Below, in pieces: positions 1 through 6,656 of a stretch of DNA of 8,517 nucleotides (position 1 is the first letter of the stretch; each line of letters starts with the position of its first letter). Made by a program: the position numbers and the translations under genes. Under the pieces are notes generated by a model. It worked only from the letters and a program-made list of their open reading frames with translations. It was not told the DNA's origin and made no database searches. This DNA comes from Wolbachia sp. GTDB lineage: Bacteria; Pseudomonadota; Alphaproteobacteria; Rickettsiales; Anaplasmataceae. The stretch is taken from assembly GCA_022836975.1 (NCBI GenBank), contig JAIXMJ010000035.1, forward strand, positions 1-8,517. Reading direction: 5' to 3'.

Positions 1-2
1 CA

Positions 3-905
3 GGAGAAGGCGGTTCTGTGCTGAGAGGGAATAGCAAAAAAGGTTCTATGAAAGATGATATTTCAGTGGATTTATTGCTGGACCTTAGCGAAGGGCCTAT
101 AGTTGGAGTGGAACATGCGGACAATAAAAAAGGTGATACTCAAGCAACGGATCCAGGAAAGTTATTAGAATTGTCAGACCCAATTCTTAGAGAGGTGCTG
201 AATGAGATTTTTGCAAACCATGACATCAATAACAATGCTAAATTAAACACTACATTACATGATGGCAGTGGTGAATTAGATCATAACAATTCTATGCATG
301 GCATAAGTGACAATGATGCTACTTCAAACGGTAATGTAGGTGTAGGTGGAGCACGTGATAACCAGATCAGTGAAAATACTACTGCGCCGAGAGAAAGTAA
401 CGTGACAGGTTCTACGCGAGATACAAACCAATCTATACGTGAAGGGAGCAGAGTTATGCAAAGTGAAAGCAAACCTGATAGTAATGGAGATATAGGTAAC
501 AGATCTAGTAATCCACTCACCACTCTATCTTCATCAAAAGAAAATATGCGTGAAGAATTAAACAGGATACGTACAGGGTTAAAACCTGTACCAATTGATA
601 GTATAAGTGAAGAGACAAAAAAACGTTTGAAAGATGACGGGATGATAAATGATAAACAAAAACAAGGTGGCCCTAAGGGTTCAGAATCAGAACAAGAAAG
701 CGCTCAAGCACAAAAAAATGCTGAAGAGAACAAGCTTGATCAGGGTATGGTTATGGATCAAAAGCGGGAACATAATGATAGAGGTTCTAATGTTAGTGAT
801 ACAAACTCTACTATAGGTAGTGTAAGTCAGCAGATTACAAGTGGTAATCCTAAACAAGAAAAGGATGAAAAGGCAATACAACATAAGAAATTAAATGATT
901 TATAG
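3..905 (+). CDS. Large hydrophilic repeat protein, 5' fragment (frameshifted, N-terminus outside window)
   Basis: Not recognised as a named family. The frame is open to the left edge, so the GTG at 18 and the ATG at 48 are probably internal codons and the true start lies upstream. The product is acidic and polar, rich in Asn, Ser, Asp, Glu, Lys and Gln, with no hydrophobic stretch long enough for a membrane segment and no visible signal peptide in the part present. Near its end it enters a 57-residue repeat beginning GSNVSDTNSTIGS at nt 783. It ends prematurely at TAG 903-905 because an 89-bp segment is duplicated in tandem. Without the second copy the frame continues into the gene at 989-2833. 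The low-complexity, repeat-bearing makeup resembles secreted or surface repeat proteins of intracellular bacteria, but that is inference only. Being a gene fragment is well supported; function is unknown. Confidence 0.75.
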   Translation, partial: GEGGSVLRGNSKKGSMKDDISVDLLLDLSEGPIVGVEHADNKKGDTQATDPGKLLELSDPILREVLNEIFANHDINNNAKLNTTLHDGSGELDHNNSMHGISDNDATSNGNVGVGGARDNQISENTTAPRESNVTGSTRDTNQSIREGSRVMQSESKPDSNGDIGNRSSNPLTTLSSSKENMREELNRIRTGLKPVPIDSISEETKKRLKDDGMINDKQKQGGPKGSESEQESAQAQKNAEENKLDQGMVMDQKREHNDRGSNVSDTNSTIGSVSQQITSGNPKQEKDEKAIQHKKLNDL

Positions 906-1264
906 GTAGTGTAAGTCAGCAGATTACAAGTGGTAATCCTAAACAAGAAAAGGATGAAAAGGCAATACAACATAAGAAATTAAATGATTTGTTAGAGGAC
1001 CTTGTAGAGCAGCAAAAAGAATATTTGCAAAACAGAAGTAGCGGTTCTAATGTTAGTGATACAAATTCTACTATAGATAGTGTAAGTCAGCAAATTCAAA
1101 GTGGTAACCCTAAACGAGAAAAGGATGAAAAGGCAATACAACATAAGAAATTAAATGATTTGTTAGAGGACCTTGTAGAGCAGCAGAAAGAATATTTGCA
1201 AAACAGAAGTAACGGTTCTAATGTTAGTGATACAAACTCTACTATAGGTAGTGTAAGTCAGCAA
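783..1264 (+). repeat. 171-bp (57-residue) coding tandem repeats
   Basis: The head GSNVSDTNSTI begins at 783, 1043 and 1214. The spacing 1043 to 1214 is exactly 171 bp. The spacing 783 to 1043 is 260 bp, which is 171 plus the 89-bp duplication. Copy 2 (1043-1213) is complete. Copy 3 stops matching after GSVSQQ at about 1264. Each unit has a Ser/Asn/Thr-rich head, a charged middle (EKDEKAIQHKK) and a leucine-rich amphipathic tail (LNDLLEDLVEQQKEYLQ). Copies differ at only a few bases, suggesting recent expansion or gene conversion. Confidence 0.95.
812..989 (+). repeat. Perfect 89-bp tandem duplication causing a frameshift
   Basis: Bases 812-900 and 901-989 are identical by direct reading, both running from TATAGGTAGTG to TTAAATGATT. 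The unit is 89 bp, two more than a multiple of three, so the second copy shifts the frame and creates TAG at 903-905. Removing one copy joins the two coding fragments exactly and restores the 171-bp repeat periodicity seen downstream. It could be a recent slippage event (phase variation or decay) or an assembly join of unmerged contig ends inside a repeat. Confidence 0.95.
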
Positions 1265-2833
1265 AAAGTGCAAGAAACTAATAGAAAACAACAAGATAAT
1301 CAAGAGTGGAACAGTGATCGTAAGGCAAAAGATACGGAAACAGGACCAAATATTACTTCTGGGTTAGGAGTGGATAATAATACTGGAGATGTAGGAGCAA
1401 GATCTAATAATCAGTTCAGTGTAAATATTATACCAAATATAAAAGAAGAGCAGGAGCAAGGATTTGATCATAGTGTAAGCAATGATAGTTCACAGACTAT
1501 ATCTGTAAAAGGTAAAAAAGATGATTTGCGAAGGAACAATATAGATTCACAAGAGGTTTCTACATCGAGTACTCCTGTTGAACATAGTGAAGGAAAACGT
1601 GAACCAACCGATGGTGGCGTCGATCATAAAGGACCAAATTATAACGGTAACAGCGATAAAAATTCTATTGCGCTAAATAACAGAGTTCAAGATTATACTA
1701 TACCGAAACCTGTGAGTGGTAATTCTCTGCAAGGAAATGCAAGTGTTGCAGATGCGCATCCTAATGTACCAGAGAACACTGATGAAATGGATAAGGTTCA
1801 AAGGTTTGTAGAGAGAGCTGCTATTCCAGAAAATCTTAAAGGGTATGAAAATAATGAAGAACAACGAAATTTTATTGAAATACGTGGTCATACAAGGTTG
1901 AATGAGAAACTTAAGCATCGGAATAATGAAGCATTGAAAAGTGATGATGAGGCAGAACGTGCGCTATGGCAGGAAACGCCGGGTGGATTAAAGCGTGATA
2001 TGGGAAATTCAGAGGATGCGAGTGCAAGTTCAGTGCAAAGTAAGCAAGAAGAAGAAAATGGTATAAAGGATGCAGAACAAGGACTTGCTCTCAACACAAA
2101 TAACATTAGAGAAAAGGAGCAAGATGCTATGGTTACATTATCAAACTATGCTGAGACTAACAGTGCAAACCTTGATAATGAAGGAGAAGACGCACCAGAT
2201 AAGGCACGAGATAATACAGGAAAAGTACATGAAGAAAATCAAGATGATATATATGAAGATGCGTTAGATACGCCTTTTGAAATGAGAGAAAATTCAAGAG
2301 ATGATCAGTCAGATCATTCTGGCATGGAATCAGAAGATCAGAAACATACGAGTACAACAAATTCTGCAAATATACATCCAGAAGATATGAGTGAAAAAAA
2401 TGATATTCAAGAGCTTACAGGTACAGAAGGTCAAAAGAGCGTAGAAAATGAAATTTTTAAAGATTGGCTACAACTTTATGGAGAAATAAATATTGAGGAC
2501 GGTAAAGAGTGTAATATATCAAAGTCAGCAAGTCCTCAAAATGCAAAGGAGCGTATGCAAGAAAAAGTAAATGAAATAGCAGCAGATCTCAATAATAACG
2601 TGACACTAGAAACTGAGGAGGAGCGGCAAGATTGTAAGGTAATGGATGATTTGGTAGAGACAGAATGCAAAATGCGTAAAAGTGCGGTCAAGTTTAGAAA
2701 ACCTTGTGAGAATATCAAGAGGGGACTAAAGAAATTAAAAGATCAAGGTGTGAAATGTGATACCGATGAATGGGCAGAACGTCTTAATCAGAAAAATAAT
2801 CAATCAATAGAAGGAGGTATGGGACGTTATTAG
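989..2833 (+). CDS. Large hydrophilic repeat protein, 3' fragment (continues the gene at 3-905)
   Basis: The frame is open from nt 899; the first possible start is TTG 989, which lies inside the repeat and has no convincing ribosome binding site. I read it as the downstream part of the gene at 3-905, displaced by an 89-bp (non-multiple of 3) duplication. The fragment encodes about 614 residues. First comes the rest of repeat 1, a complete repeat 2 and a partial repeat 3 (to about nt 1264). A long acidic, Asn/Ser/Glu-rich, probably disordered middle follows. The last 120 or so residues (from about nt 2455) look more ordered: a tryptophan-containing start (FKDWLQLYG), predicted helical charged segments, and five cysteines. 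The repeat segment LLEDLVEQQKEYLQ looks able to form a coiled coil. No transmembrane helix is seen. Its 3' end overlaps the convergent glycosylase gene by 30 bp. Function unknown; a secreted effector or surface protein is a guess from composition. Confidence 0.75.
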   Translation: MLEDLVEQQKEYLQNRSSGSNVSDTNSTIDSVSQQIQSGNPKREKDEKAIQHKKLNDLLEDLVEQQKEYLQNRSNGSNVSDTNSTIGSVSQQKVQETNRKQQDNQEWNSDRKAKDTETGPNITSGLGVDNNTGDVGARSNNQFSVNIIPNIKEEQEQGFDHSVSNDSSQTISVKGKKDDLRRNNIDSQEVSTSSTPVEHSEGKREPTDGGVDHKGPNYNGNSDKNSIALNNRVQDYTIPKPVSGNSLQGNASVADAHPNVPENTDEMDKVQRFVERAAIPENLKGYENNEEQRNFIEIRGHTRLNEKLKHRNNEALKSDDEAERALWQETPGGLKRDMGNSEDASASSVQSKQEEENGIKDAEQGLALNTNNIREKEQDAMVTLSNYAETNSANLDNEGEDAPDKARDNTGKVHEENQDDIYEDALDTPFEMRENSRDDQSDHSGMESEDQKHTSTTNSANIHPEDMSEKNDIQELTGTEGQKSVENEIFKDWLQLYGEINIEDGKECNISKSASPQNAKERMQEKVNEIAADLNNNVTLETEEERQDCKVMDDLVETECKMRKSAVKFRKPCENIKRGLKKLKDQGVKCDTDEWAERLNQKNNQSIEGGMGRY

Positions 2834-3538
2834 GTATTCTCTAATTTTTTTGAGGTCTTCCCATGCTAAACGTTTTTGTAAAGGCTGACGTAATAAATAA
2901 GCTGGATGAAAGATAATTGTGGTAGTAATTGGGTTAGGTAAATATTGGTTGGTATAGGTGTAAAATTTGCCACGTAAATTTGAGATGGTTTTTGTATGAT
3001 CAAGAAGACTGTAGCATGCTATACCACCCACTAAAATTAAAATCTGTGGATTAATAAGTGCAATATGTTTTTCTACGAATGGTCTACACATATCTAGCTC
3101 TAGTTCAGTAGGTTTTCTATTGCCTGGTGGGCGCCAAAATACTGTATTGCTTATGTAAACCTTTGTACGATCAAGTTCAATAGCGTTTAACATTTTATCA
3201 AGTAACATTCCGCTTGCTCCACAAAATGGTATACCTTGAATATCTTCATTTGCACCAGGAGCTTCACCTATAAGCATAATTTTTGCATTTGGATTACCAT
3301 CTGAAAAAACAGTATTAGTGGAAGTTTTTTTAATTTCACATCCTTCAAATAACTTAACAGTCTGCCTTAACTCATCTATAGTGCAACACTTGTCTGCAAG
3401 CTTTCTTGCAGTAACGACCCAATCACTTGGATTTATATTTTCTTGTTGTATCTCTGATTTCTCAGCTTCTTTAATTGTACAATCGATACCTATTTCATGG
3501 TAAAATTTTAGTAGCTCCACATCATCATTATTGCTCAT
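2804..3538 (-). CDS. Family 4-type uracil-DNA glycosylase (base-excision repair)
   Basis: Removes uracil from DNA after cytosine deamination or dUTP incorporation, starting base-excision repair. The 244-residue product has the family landmarks in order: TNTVFSDGNP (75-83), the GEAPGANED active-site motif (91-99), PFCGASG (104-110), WRPPGNR (135-141) and the late HPAYLLR motif (211-217). The first roughly 60 residues are a non-conserved extension with Cys51-Cys52. Of the four cysteines that bind the 4Fe-4S cluster in classical family 4 enzymes, Cys67 and Cys151 look equivalent, but the C-x2-C partner is Lys70 and the residue before RPP is Trp135. From memory, alphaproteobacterial homologues share this pattern. 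The start codon lies inside the end of def (11-bp overlap), so the two are probably co-transcribed and translationally coupled. The 3' end overlaps the convergent repeat-protein gene by 30 bp. The family call is firm; retention of a cluster is uncertain. Confidence 0.9.
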   Translation of the reverse strand: MSNNDDVELLKFYHEIGIDCTIKEAEKSEIQQENINPSDWVVTARKLADKCCTIDELRQTVKLFEGCEIKKTSTNTVFSDGNPNAKIMLIGEAPGANEDIQGIPFCGASGMLLDKMLNAIELDRTKVYISNTVFWRPPGNRKPTELELDMCRPFVEKHIALINPQILILVGGIACYSLLDHTKTISNLRGKFYTYTNQYLPNPITTTIIFHPAYLLRQPLQKRLAWEDLKKIREYLITSHTSFY

Positions 3539-4085
3539 AGCACTTTTTAATTTTCTTTGCTTTTTTCATTGCCATATTGTGTTTTAGCTTTGAAAGGTAT
3601 TGTATATATAATACTCCATTCAGGTGATCAAATTCATGTTGAATACACCTTGCAAGCCAGCCGTTAGCCTTTATTATTTTTTCTTCATTATTTATATCAT
3701 AATATTTCAATGTAAGGTAACTTGGACGTTGAATTTTGTATCTTTGCTCTGGAATTGAAAGACAACCTTCCATTAATATTGTTTGTTCTGCTGATAATTC
3801 TATAATCTCTGGATTTATTATAGTGAAAGGACCGCCTACTGATTGATAACCTGGTTTATTTTCTATACAATCATCAGATAGCACTACATCTGGCTTAATA
3901 TCTACTATGAAAATTCTCTTTAATTCCCCTACCTGTACTGCTGCAAGACCAATACCATCTGTGCTGTACATAGTTTCAAACATATTATCTACCAATACTG
4001 TAATCTCATCGGTGATTGTAATTACCTCATGAGAACGTTTAATTAATTTCTCATCAGGGGCAATAACAACTGGTAGCTTAGACAT
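3528..4085 (-). CDS. def: Peptide deformylase
   Basis: Removes the formyl group from the initiator N-formylmethionine of nascent proteins at the ribosome exit, using a catalytic Fe2+ or similar metal. All three signature motifs are intact in the 185-residue product: motif 1 GIGLAAVQ (44-51), motif 2 EGCLS (106-110, Cys108 as metal ligand) and motif 3 QHEFDHL (149-155, His150 and His154 as ligands, Glu151 catalytic). Length is slightly above the usual 165-180, partly from a loop around residues 68-85 and a lysine-rich C-terminus (KKAKKIKK) that could contact rRNA. The start ATG at 4085 gives the usual N-terminus (PVVIAPDEKL); no strong Shine-Dalgarno sequence precedes it. It is the first gene of a two-gene minus-strand unit with the uracil-DNA glycosylase and is divergent from ftsA-map. 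The map product acts on the deformylated product, so the two N-terminal processing enzymes lie close together. Identification is secure. Confidence 0.97.
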   Translation of the reverse strand: MSKLPVVIAPDEKLIKRSHEVITITDEITVLVDNMFETMYSTDGIGLAAVQVGELKRIFIVDIKPDVVLSDDCIENKPGYQSVGGPFTIINPEIIELSAEQTILMEGCLSIPEQRYKIQRPSYLTLKYYDINNEEKIIKANGWLARCIQHEFDHLNGVLYIQYLSKLKHNMAMKKAKKIKKCYEQ

Positions 4086-4171
4086 AATAATTAAAATTCT
4101 ATATTTTATTTTTCTTGCTGTCTAGGTATATTATAAAAGAAAGTTACAAATTTATAAGTAAGGTTAAAAAT
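4086..4171. promoter_or_regulatory. Divergent def / ftsA intergenic region with ftsA ribosome binding site
   Basis: This 86-bp AT-rich gap between divergent starts must hold the promoters of both operons unless they lie within neighbouring coding sequence. TATTAT at 4129-4134 is a plausible -10 element for ftsA, but I see no good -35 at the right spacing. TAAGG at 4159-4163, 8 nt before the ATG at 4172, is a reasonable Shine-Dalgarno sequence and is the main reason for choosing that start. No operator-like dyad is visible. Confidence 0.4.
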
Positions 4172-5410
4172 ATGTACTCTGCTGTAATAATAAAGCCAAA
4201 GCGAAATGTATTTGCTGTTATAGATATTGGCACTACAAAAGTGATATGTTTAATCGTTAAGATGAACAGCAATCTTAGCTATAAAGTAATAGGTACAGGT
4301 TATAAAGTGGCGGAGGGTATAAATGGTGGAGCAATTACAAATATTAAACATGCGAGCTATTCTATTTCTTCAACTATTGGATTAGCTGAACAAATGTCAG
4401 AGGAAACTGTAGATCAGGTGTACATTAATGTTGCTGGATGCAATATTTCGTCTTTTAATGTATATAATGAAATTATTTCAGCTAATCATCAAATTTCTGA
4501 GCGTGATATAAAACGTGTAGTCTTTCAAACATTTGAGAAGTATATCGAGGAAAATGTTATTATTCATAACATACCGTTAAAGTATCACCTAGATGATATG
4601 ACTGATATAAGAGAGGTAAATGGGTTATATGGTAAAAGATTATCTGCTAATGTAAATGTTGTAGTAGCTTCGCGTCCTGCTTTAACTAATATTGAAAATT
4701 ATATTTCAAAAAATGAAGGGTTAAGTATAGCTGGGTGTATTGCTTCTGCGTATTCTGCTGGGCTGGCTTGCTTGAGCGAAGATGAAAAAGAACTTGGAAC
4801 AGCTATTATTGATATAGGTGGTGGATGCACTGCGATTGGGATATTCAGTATGGGAAGGCTTGTATATGCAAACAGTCTTTCACTAGGAGGTTTTCATATT
4901 ACTCGAGACATTGCTTATGGATTATGTATTAGTATAGAAAATGCAGAGCGTATTAAAATACTGTATGGTAGTACTATTACTACTTCTATAGATGAAAATG
5001 AATATATTAAAGTACAGGATAATGAAAATGATGAATCCATTCAAATACCTAAATCTGAAGTGATTAATATTATTAGGCCTAGAGTTGAAGAGATACTGGA
5101 AATGGTAAAAGAACAACTGAATGCACAGAAAGACCCAGTAAATAAAGTTGTGATTACTGGTGGAAGTAGTCAGTTAGCGAGCATGAAAGAAATAGCAGGG
5201 CATATATTTAATAGACAGACTAGAATTGGGTATCCTGCACCAGTTAGTGGTATTGATGGAGAATATGACAAGAGTCCTGTATTTTCTGCTTCTATAGGAT
5301 CCATCAAGTTAATAATTGATACTTTTTATAAAAGTAATTCAAGTTTATTTGGTCAGGGGAGCAAAGTTGGTAGACTATATAATTGGGTTAAATCAAAAAT
5401 TACGGTATGA
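4172..5410 (+). CDS. ftsA: Cell division protein FtsA
   Basis: Actin-fold ATPase that tethers the FtsZ ring to the inner membrane and recruits later division proteins. From ATG 4172 the product is 412 residues, normal for FtsA. Actin-superfamily motifs appear in order: phosphate 1 AVIDIGTTK (15-23), the SHS2/1C segment (about 80-165, starting VYINVAGCN), phosphate 2 IIDIGGGCT (212-220) and the adenosine motif VVITGGSSQ (326-334). The C-terminal GRLYNWVKSKI (400-410) matches the short amphipathic membrane-targeting helix of FtsA. The longer frame from TTG 4115 adds 19 residues not expected in the family and lacks a ribosome site; ATG 4172 has TAAGG 8 nt upstream. The stop overlaps the map start (ATGA). 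ftsQ and ftsZ, its usual neighbours in the division cluster, are absent here, as often happens in reduced genomes. Confidence 0.95.
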   Translation: MYSAVIIKPKRNVFAVIDIGTTKVICLIVKMNSNLSYKVIGTGYKVAEGINGGAITNIKHASYSISSTIGLAEQMSEETVDQVYINVAGCNISSFNVYNEIISANHQISERDIKRVVFQTFEKYIEENVIIHNIPLKYHLDDMTDIREVNGLYGKRLSANVNVVVASRPALTNIENYISKNEGLSIAGCIASAYSAGLACLSEDEKELGTAIIDIGGGCTAIGIFSMGRLVYANSLSLGGFHITRDIAYGLCISIENAERIKILYGSTITTSIDENEYIKVQDNENDESIQIPKSEVINIIRPRVEEILEMVKEQLNAQKDPVNKVVITGGSSQLASMKEIAGHIFNRQTRIGYPAPVSGIDGEYDKSPVFSASIGSIKLIIDTFYKSNSSLFGQGSKVGRLYNWVKSKITV

Positions 5411-6189
5411 ATATTACTATACACTCAGAGGAAGATTTTGAATGCATGCGTAAGGCTGGTAGACTTGCTGCTGAAACTCTTGATTTTGTTACGTCATATG
5501 TAAAGGTAGGGGTTACAACTAATGAGTTAAATGATCTTTGCCATAATTTTATCATTAAATCTGGTGCAGTTCCAGCGCCACTACACTATAAGGGATATCC
5601 TAAGTCAATTTGCACTTCGAAGAATTCGGTTGTATGTCATGGTGTCCCTGATGATGTGCCACTTAAAAATGGGGATATTTTAAATATCGATGTTACAGTG
5701 ATATTAGATGGGTGGCATGGTGATACAAGTCGTATGTTTTGGATTGGTAACCCATCGATAAAGGCAAAGCGTCTTTGTCATGCTACTTATGGTGCATTAA
5801 TGGAAGCAATAAAACATGTAAAACATGGTAACAAGTTAAATGAAATTGGGCGTGCTATAGAAGGGTATATAGGTGAGTTTGGGTATTCTATTGTACGTGG
5901 TTATTGTGGACATGGTATAGGAAAAGTTTTTCATGCTCCGCCATGTGTGGTGCATTTTTATAATCCGGAAGAAAATCTTGTGCTGGAAACAGGTATGTTT
6001 TTTACTATAGAACCGATGATTAACGCTGGAAAACATGACACTTTATTAAGTAAGCGTGATAAGTGGACAGTGACAACACGTGATCTTTCATTATCTGCTC
6101 AATTTGAACACACAATCGGAGTTACAAAAGATAGTTGTGAGATATTTACTTTGTCACCTCAAGGGTTGAATTTTCCACCATATTATTAG
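5407..6189 (+). CDS. map: Type I methionine aminopeptidase
   Basis: Cytosolic metalloenzyme that removes the initiator methionine from new proteins after deformylation, when the second residue is small. The 260-residue product has the length and pita-bread-fold motifs of type I enzymes. The five metal ligands are visible: Asp95 (NIDVT), Asp106 (GDTSRMF), His169 (CGHGIG), Glu202 (IEPM) and Glu234 (FEHT). His78 (CHGVP) and His176 (FHAPP) match the substrate-contacting histidines. No N-terminal zinc-finger extension is present. The ATG lies within the ftsA stop (ATGA, 5407-5410), so translation is probably coupled to ftsA. Substrate supply comes from the deformylase encoded by the divergent def gene about 1.3 kb upstream. 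All catalytic residues are intact. No clear rho-independent terminator hairpin follows the stop. Identification is secure. Confidence 0.97.
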   Translation: MNITIHSEEDFECMRKAGRLAAETLDFVTSYVKVGVTTNELNDLCHNFIIKSGAVPAPLHYKGYPKSICTSKNSVVCHGVPDDVPLKNGDILNIDVTVILDGWHGDTSRMFWIGNPSIKAKRLCHATYGALMEAIKHVKHGNKLNEIGRAIEGYIGEFGYSIVRGYCGHGIGKVFHAPPCVVHFYNPEENLVLETGMFFTIEPMINAGKHDTLLSKRDKWTVTTRDLSLSAQFEHTIGVTKDSCEIFTLSPQGLNFPPYY

Positions 6190-6294
6190 GCTACTCTCAA
6201 AGATTGTATGTATAAATTTTACTTTTTTACTAGGGTGTGTCGTTGCAAGATACTAATCGAATAAAAGTCAAAAGTTTATATAATAACAAGATTT
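6190..6294. other. Non-coding spacer between map and the IS remnant
   Basis: About 105 bp of AT-rich DNA without a plausible gene. It contains TAGGGTGTGTCG at 6231-6242, faintly similar to the IS-end sequence TAGGTAGTGTCGAC 65 bp downstream, which could be a second decayed IS end or chance. No terminator hairpin with a T-run was found, although map transcription should stop around here. Confidence 0.4.
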
Positions 6295-6529
6295 GAGGGT
6301 TAGGTAGTGTCGACATTTATTTCAACCAAAGATAAATAGCAGCAATATGAACAAAAGATAAGAAAGCGATGGCTAATTTATCATAACGAGTAGCAACCCT
6401 ACGAAAGTGCTTGAGTTGTAAACTTAAGTGAAAGAGGCCGCATCGAAGACTAGGAAAAGGCCTAATAAATGATATTTTTATAAATTTATTGAATAATTTT
6501 AGTATAAGGACTAAGGACAGAATAGTCAT
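6295..6529 (-). mobile_element. Remnant of an IS5-family insertion sequence, one end only
   Basis: The segment carries the 3' end of an IS5-type transposase followed at once by a terminus-like sequence, GAGGGTTAGGTAGTGTCGAC (6295-6314), of the kind that ends IS427/IS1031-group elements. A matching inverted copy would be expected beyond the transposase start at higher coordinates, but none is seen up to the rho gene. The element is therefore a truncated relic and not capable of moving on its own. Confidence 0.65.
6317..6529 (-). pseudogene. IS5-family transposase, C-terminal fragment
   Basis: The last 35 or so residues, from LKHFRRVATRYDKLA to AAIYLWLK, match the conserved end of IS5-family DDE transposases, where R-x-A-T-R-Y-[DE]-K follows the catalytic glutamate helix. 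The preceding residues (about 1-33 of the 70-residue frame, FIRPFPSLRCGLFHLSLQ and upstream) do not resemble the family and lack the expected glutamate. A frameshift, deletion or fusion to unrelated DNA has therefore removed the rest of the roughly 250-300-residue protein, including all three catalytic acidic residues. The ATG at 6529 is probably not a real start. It is non-functional and useful only as a marker of past transposition or of a recombination joint next to the truncated rho. Confidence 0.7.
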
Positions 6530-6656
6530 TTCATTATTTCTTTGCTAGAGTGAGATCAATTTGCAAGCTTTTTGTGGTCGAGCGAGAACTTTGAAACGAA
6601 AAACACTGTTTTAGTTATAACTCGGTTCAAACGAAACCTAGAAAATAAGATTGGTA
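6530..6656. other. Unassigned spacer between IS remnant and truncated rho
   Basis: About 127 bp with no plausible coding frame. It has slightly higher G+C patches (TGGTCGAGCGAGAACTTTG near 6572-6590) and an imperfect dyad GGTTC-AAAC-GAAACC at about 6624-6638. It shows no resemblance to the missing rho 3' end or to the missing IS half. It may be the edge of another unrecognised mobile element. Confidence 0.4.

Larger units (their letters stand above)
327..1414 (+). repeat. Older, degenerate internal repeats of the large protein
   Basis: A short motif of the form N-G/T-G/N-D/N-I/V-G-x-R-S/D-x-N recurs at 327-365 (NGNVGVGGARDNQ), 483-512 (NGDIGNRSSN) and 1379-1414 (NTGDVGARSNNQ). The segment around 393-450 (SNVTGSTRDTNQSIREGS) also resembles a decayed copy of the 57-residue repeat head. 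The nucleotide copies have diverged, so this is weaker evidence than the near-perfect repeats at 783-1264, but it suggests the whole protein grew by repeated duplication. Confidence 0.4.

Noticed and set aside
812..989. Programmed ribosomal frameshifting joining the two fragments
   Set aside because: No slippery heptamer with a following structure was seen, and a simple tandem duplication fully explains the frame change.
989..1000. TTG 989 as the true start of an independent gene
   Set aside because: It lies mid-repeat without a ribosome site, and deleting one 89-bp copy fuses the frame exactly to the upstream fragment.
783..1264. CRISPR-like direct repeats
   Set aside because: The repeats are contiguous 171-bp in-frame coding units with no unique spacers; they encode part of the large protein.
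281..2718. Minus-strand open frames of 60-81 codons inside the repeat-protein gene
   Set aside because: They are hydrophobic mirror products of an Asn/Asp/Glu-rich coding strand, with no family resemblance or ribosome sites.
4115..4171. Upstream TTG start adding 19 residues to FtsA
   Set aside because: The extension is not family-like and has no ribosome site; ATG 4172 has TAAGG 8 nt upstream and gives normal FtsA length.
4922..6036. Short minus-strand frames within ftsA and map
   Set aside because: They are shadows of strongly conserved genes on the other strand.
6231..6242. TAGGGTGTGTCG as a second IS end
   Set aside because: Similarity to the IS terminus at 6295-6314 is short and in the same rather than inverted orientation, so chance is as likely.
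6624..6638. GGTTCAAAC as the T-arm of a tRNA
   Set aside because: No acceptor stem, anticodon arm or CCA end can be fitted around it.
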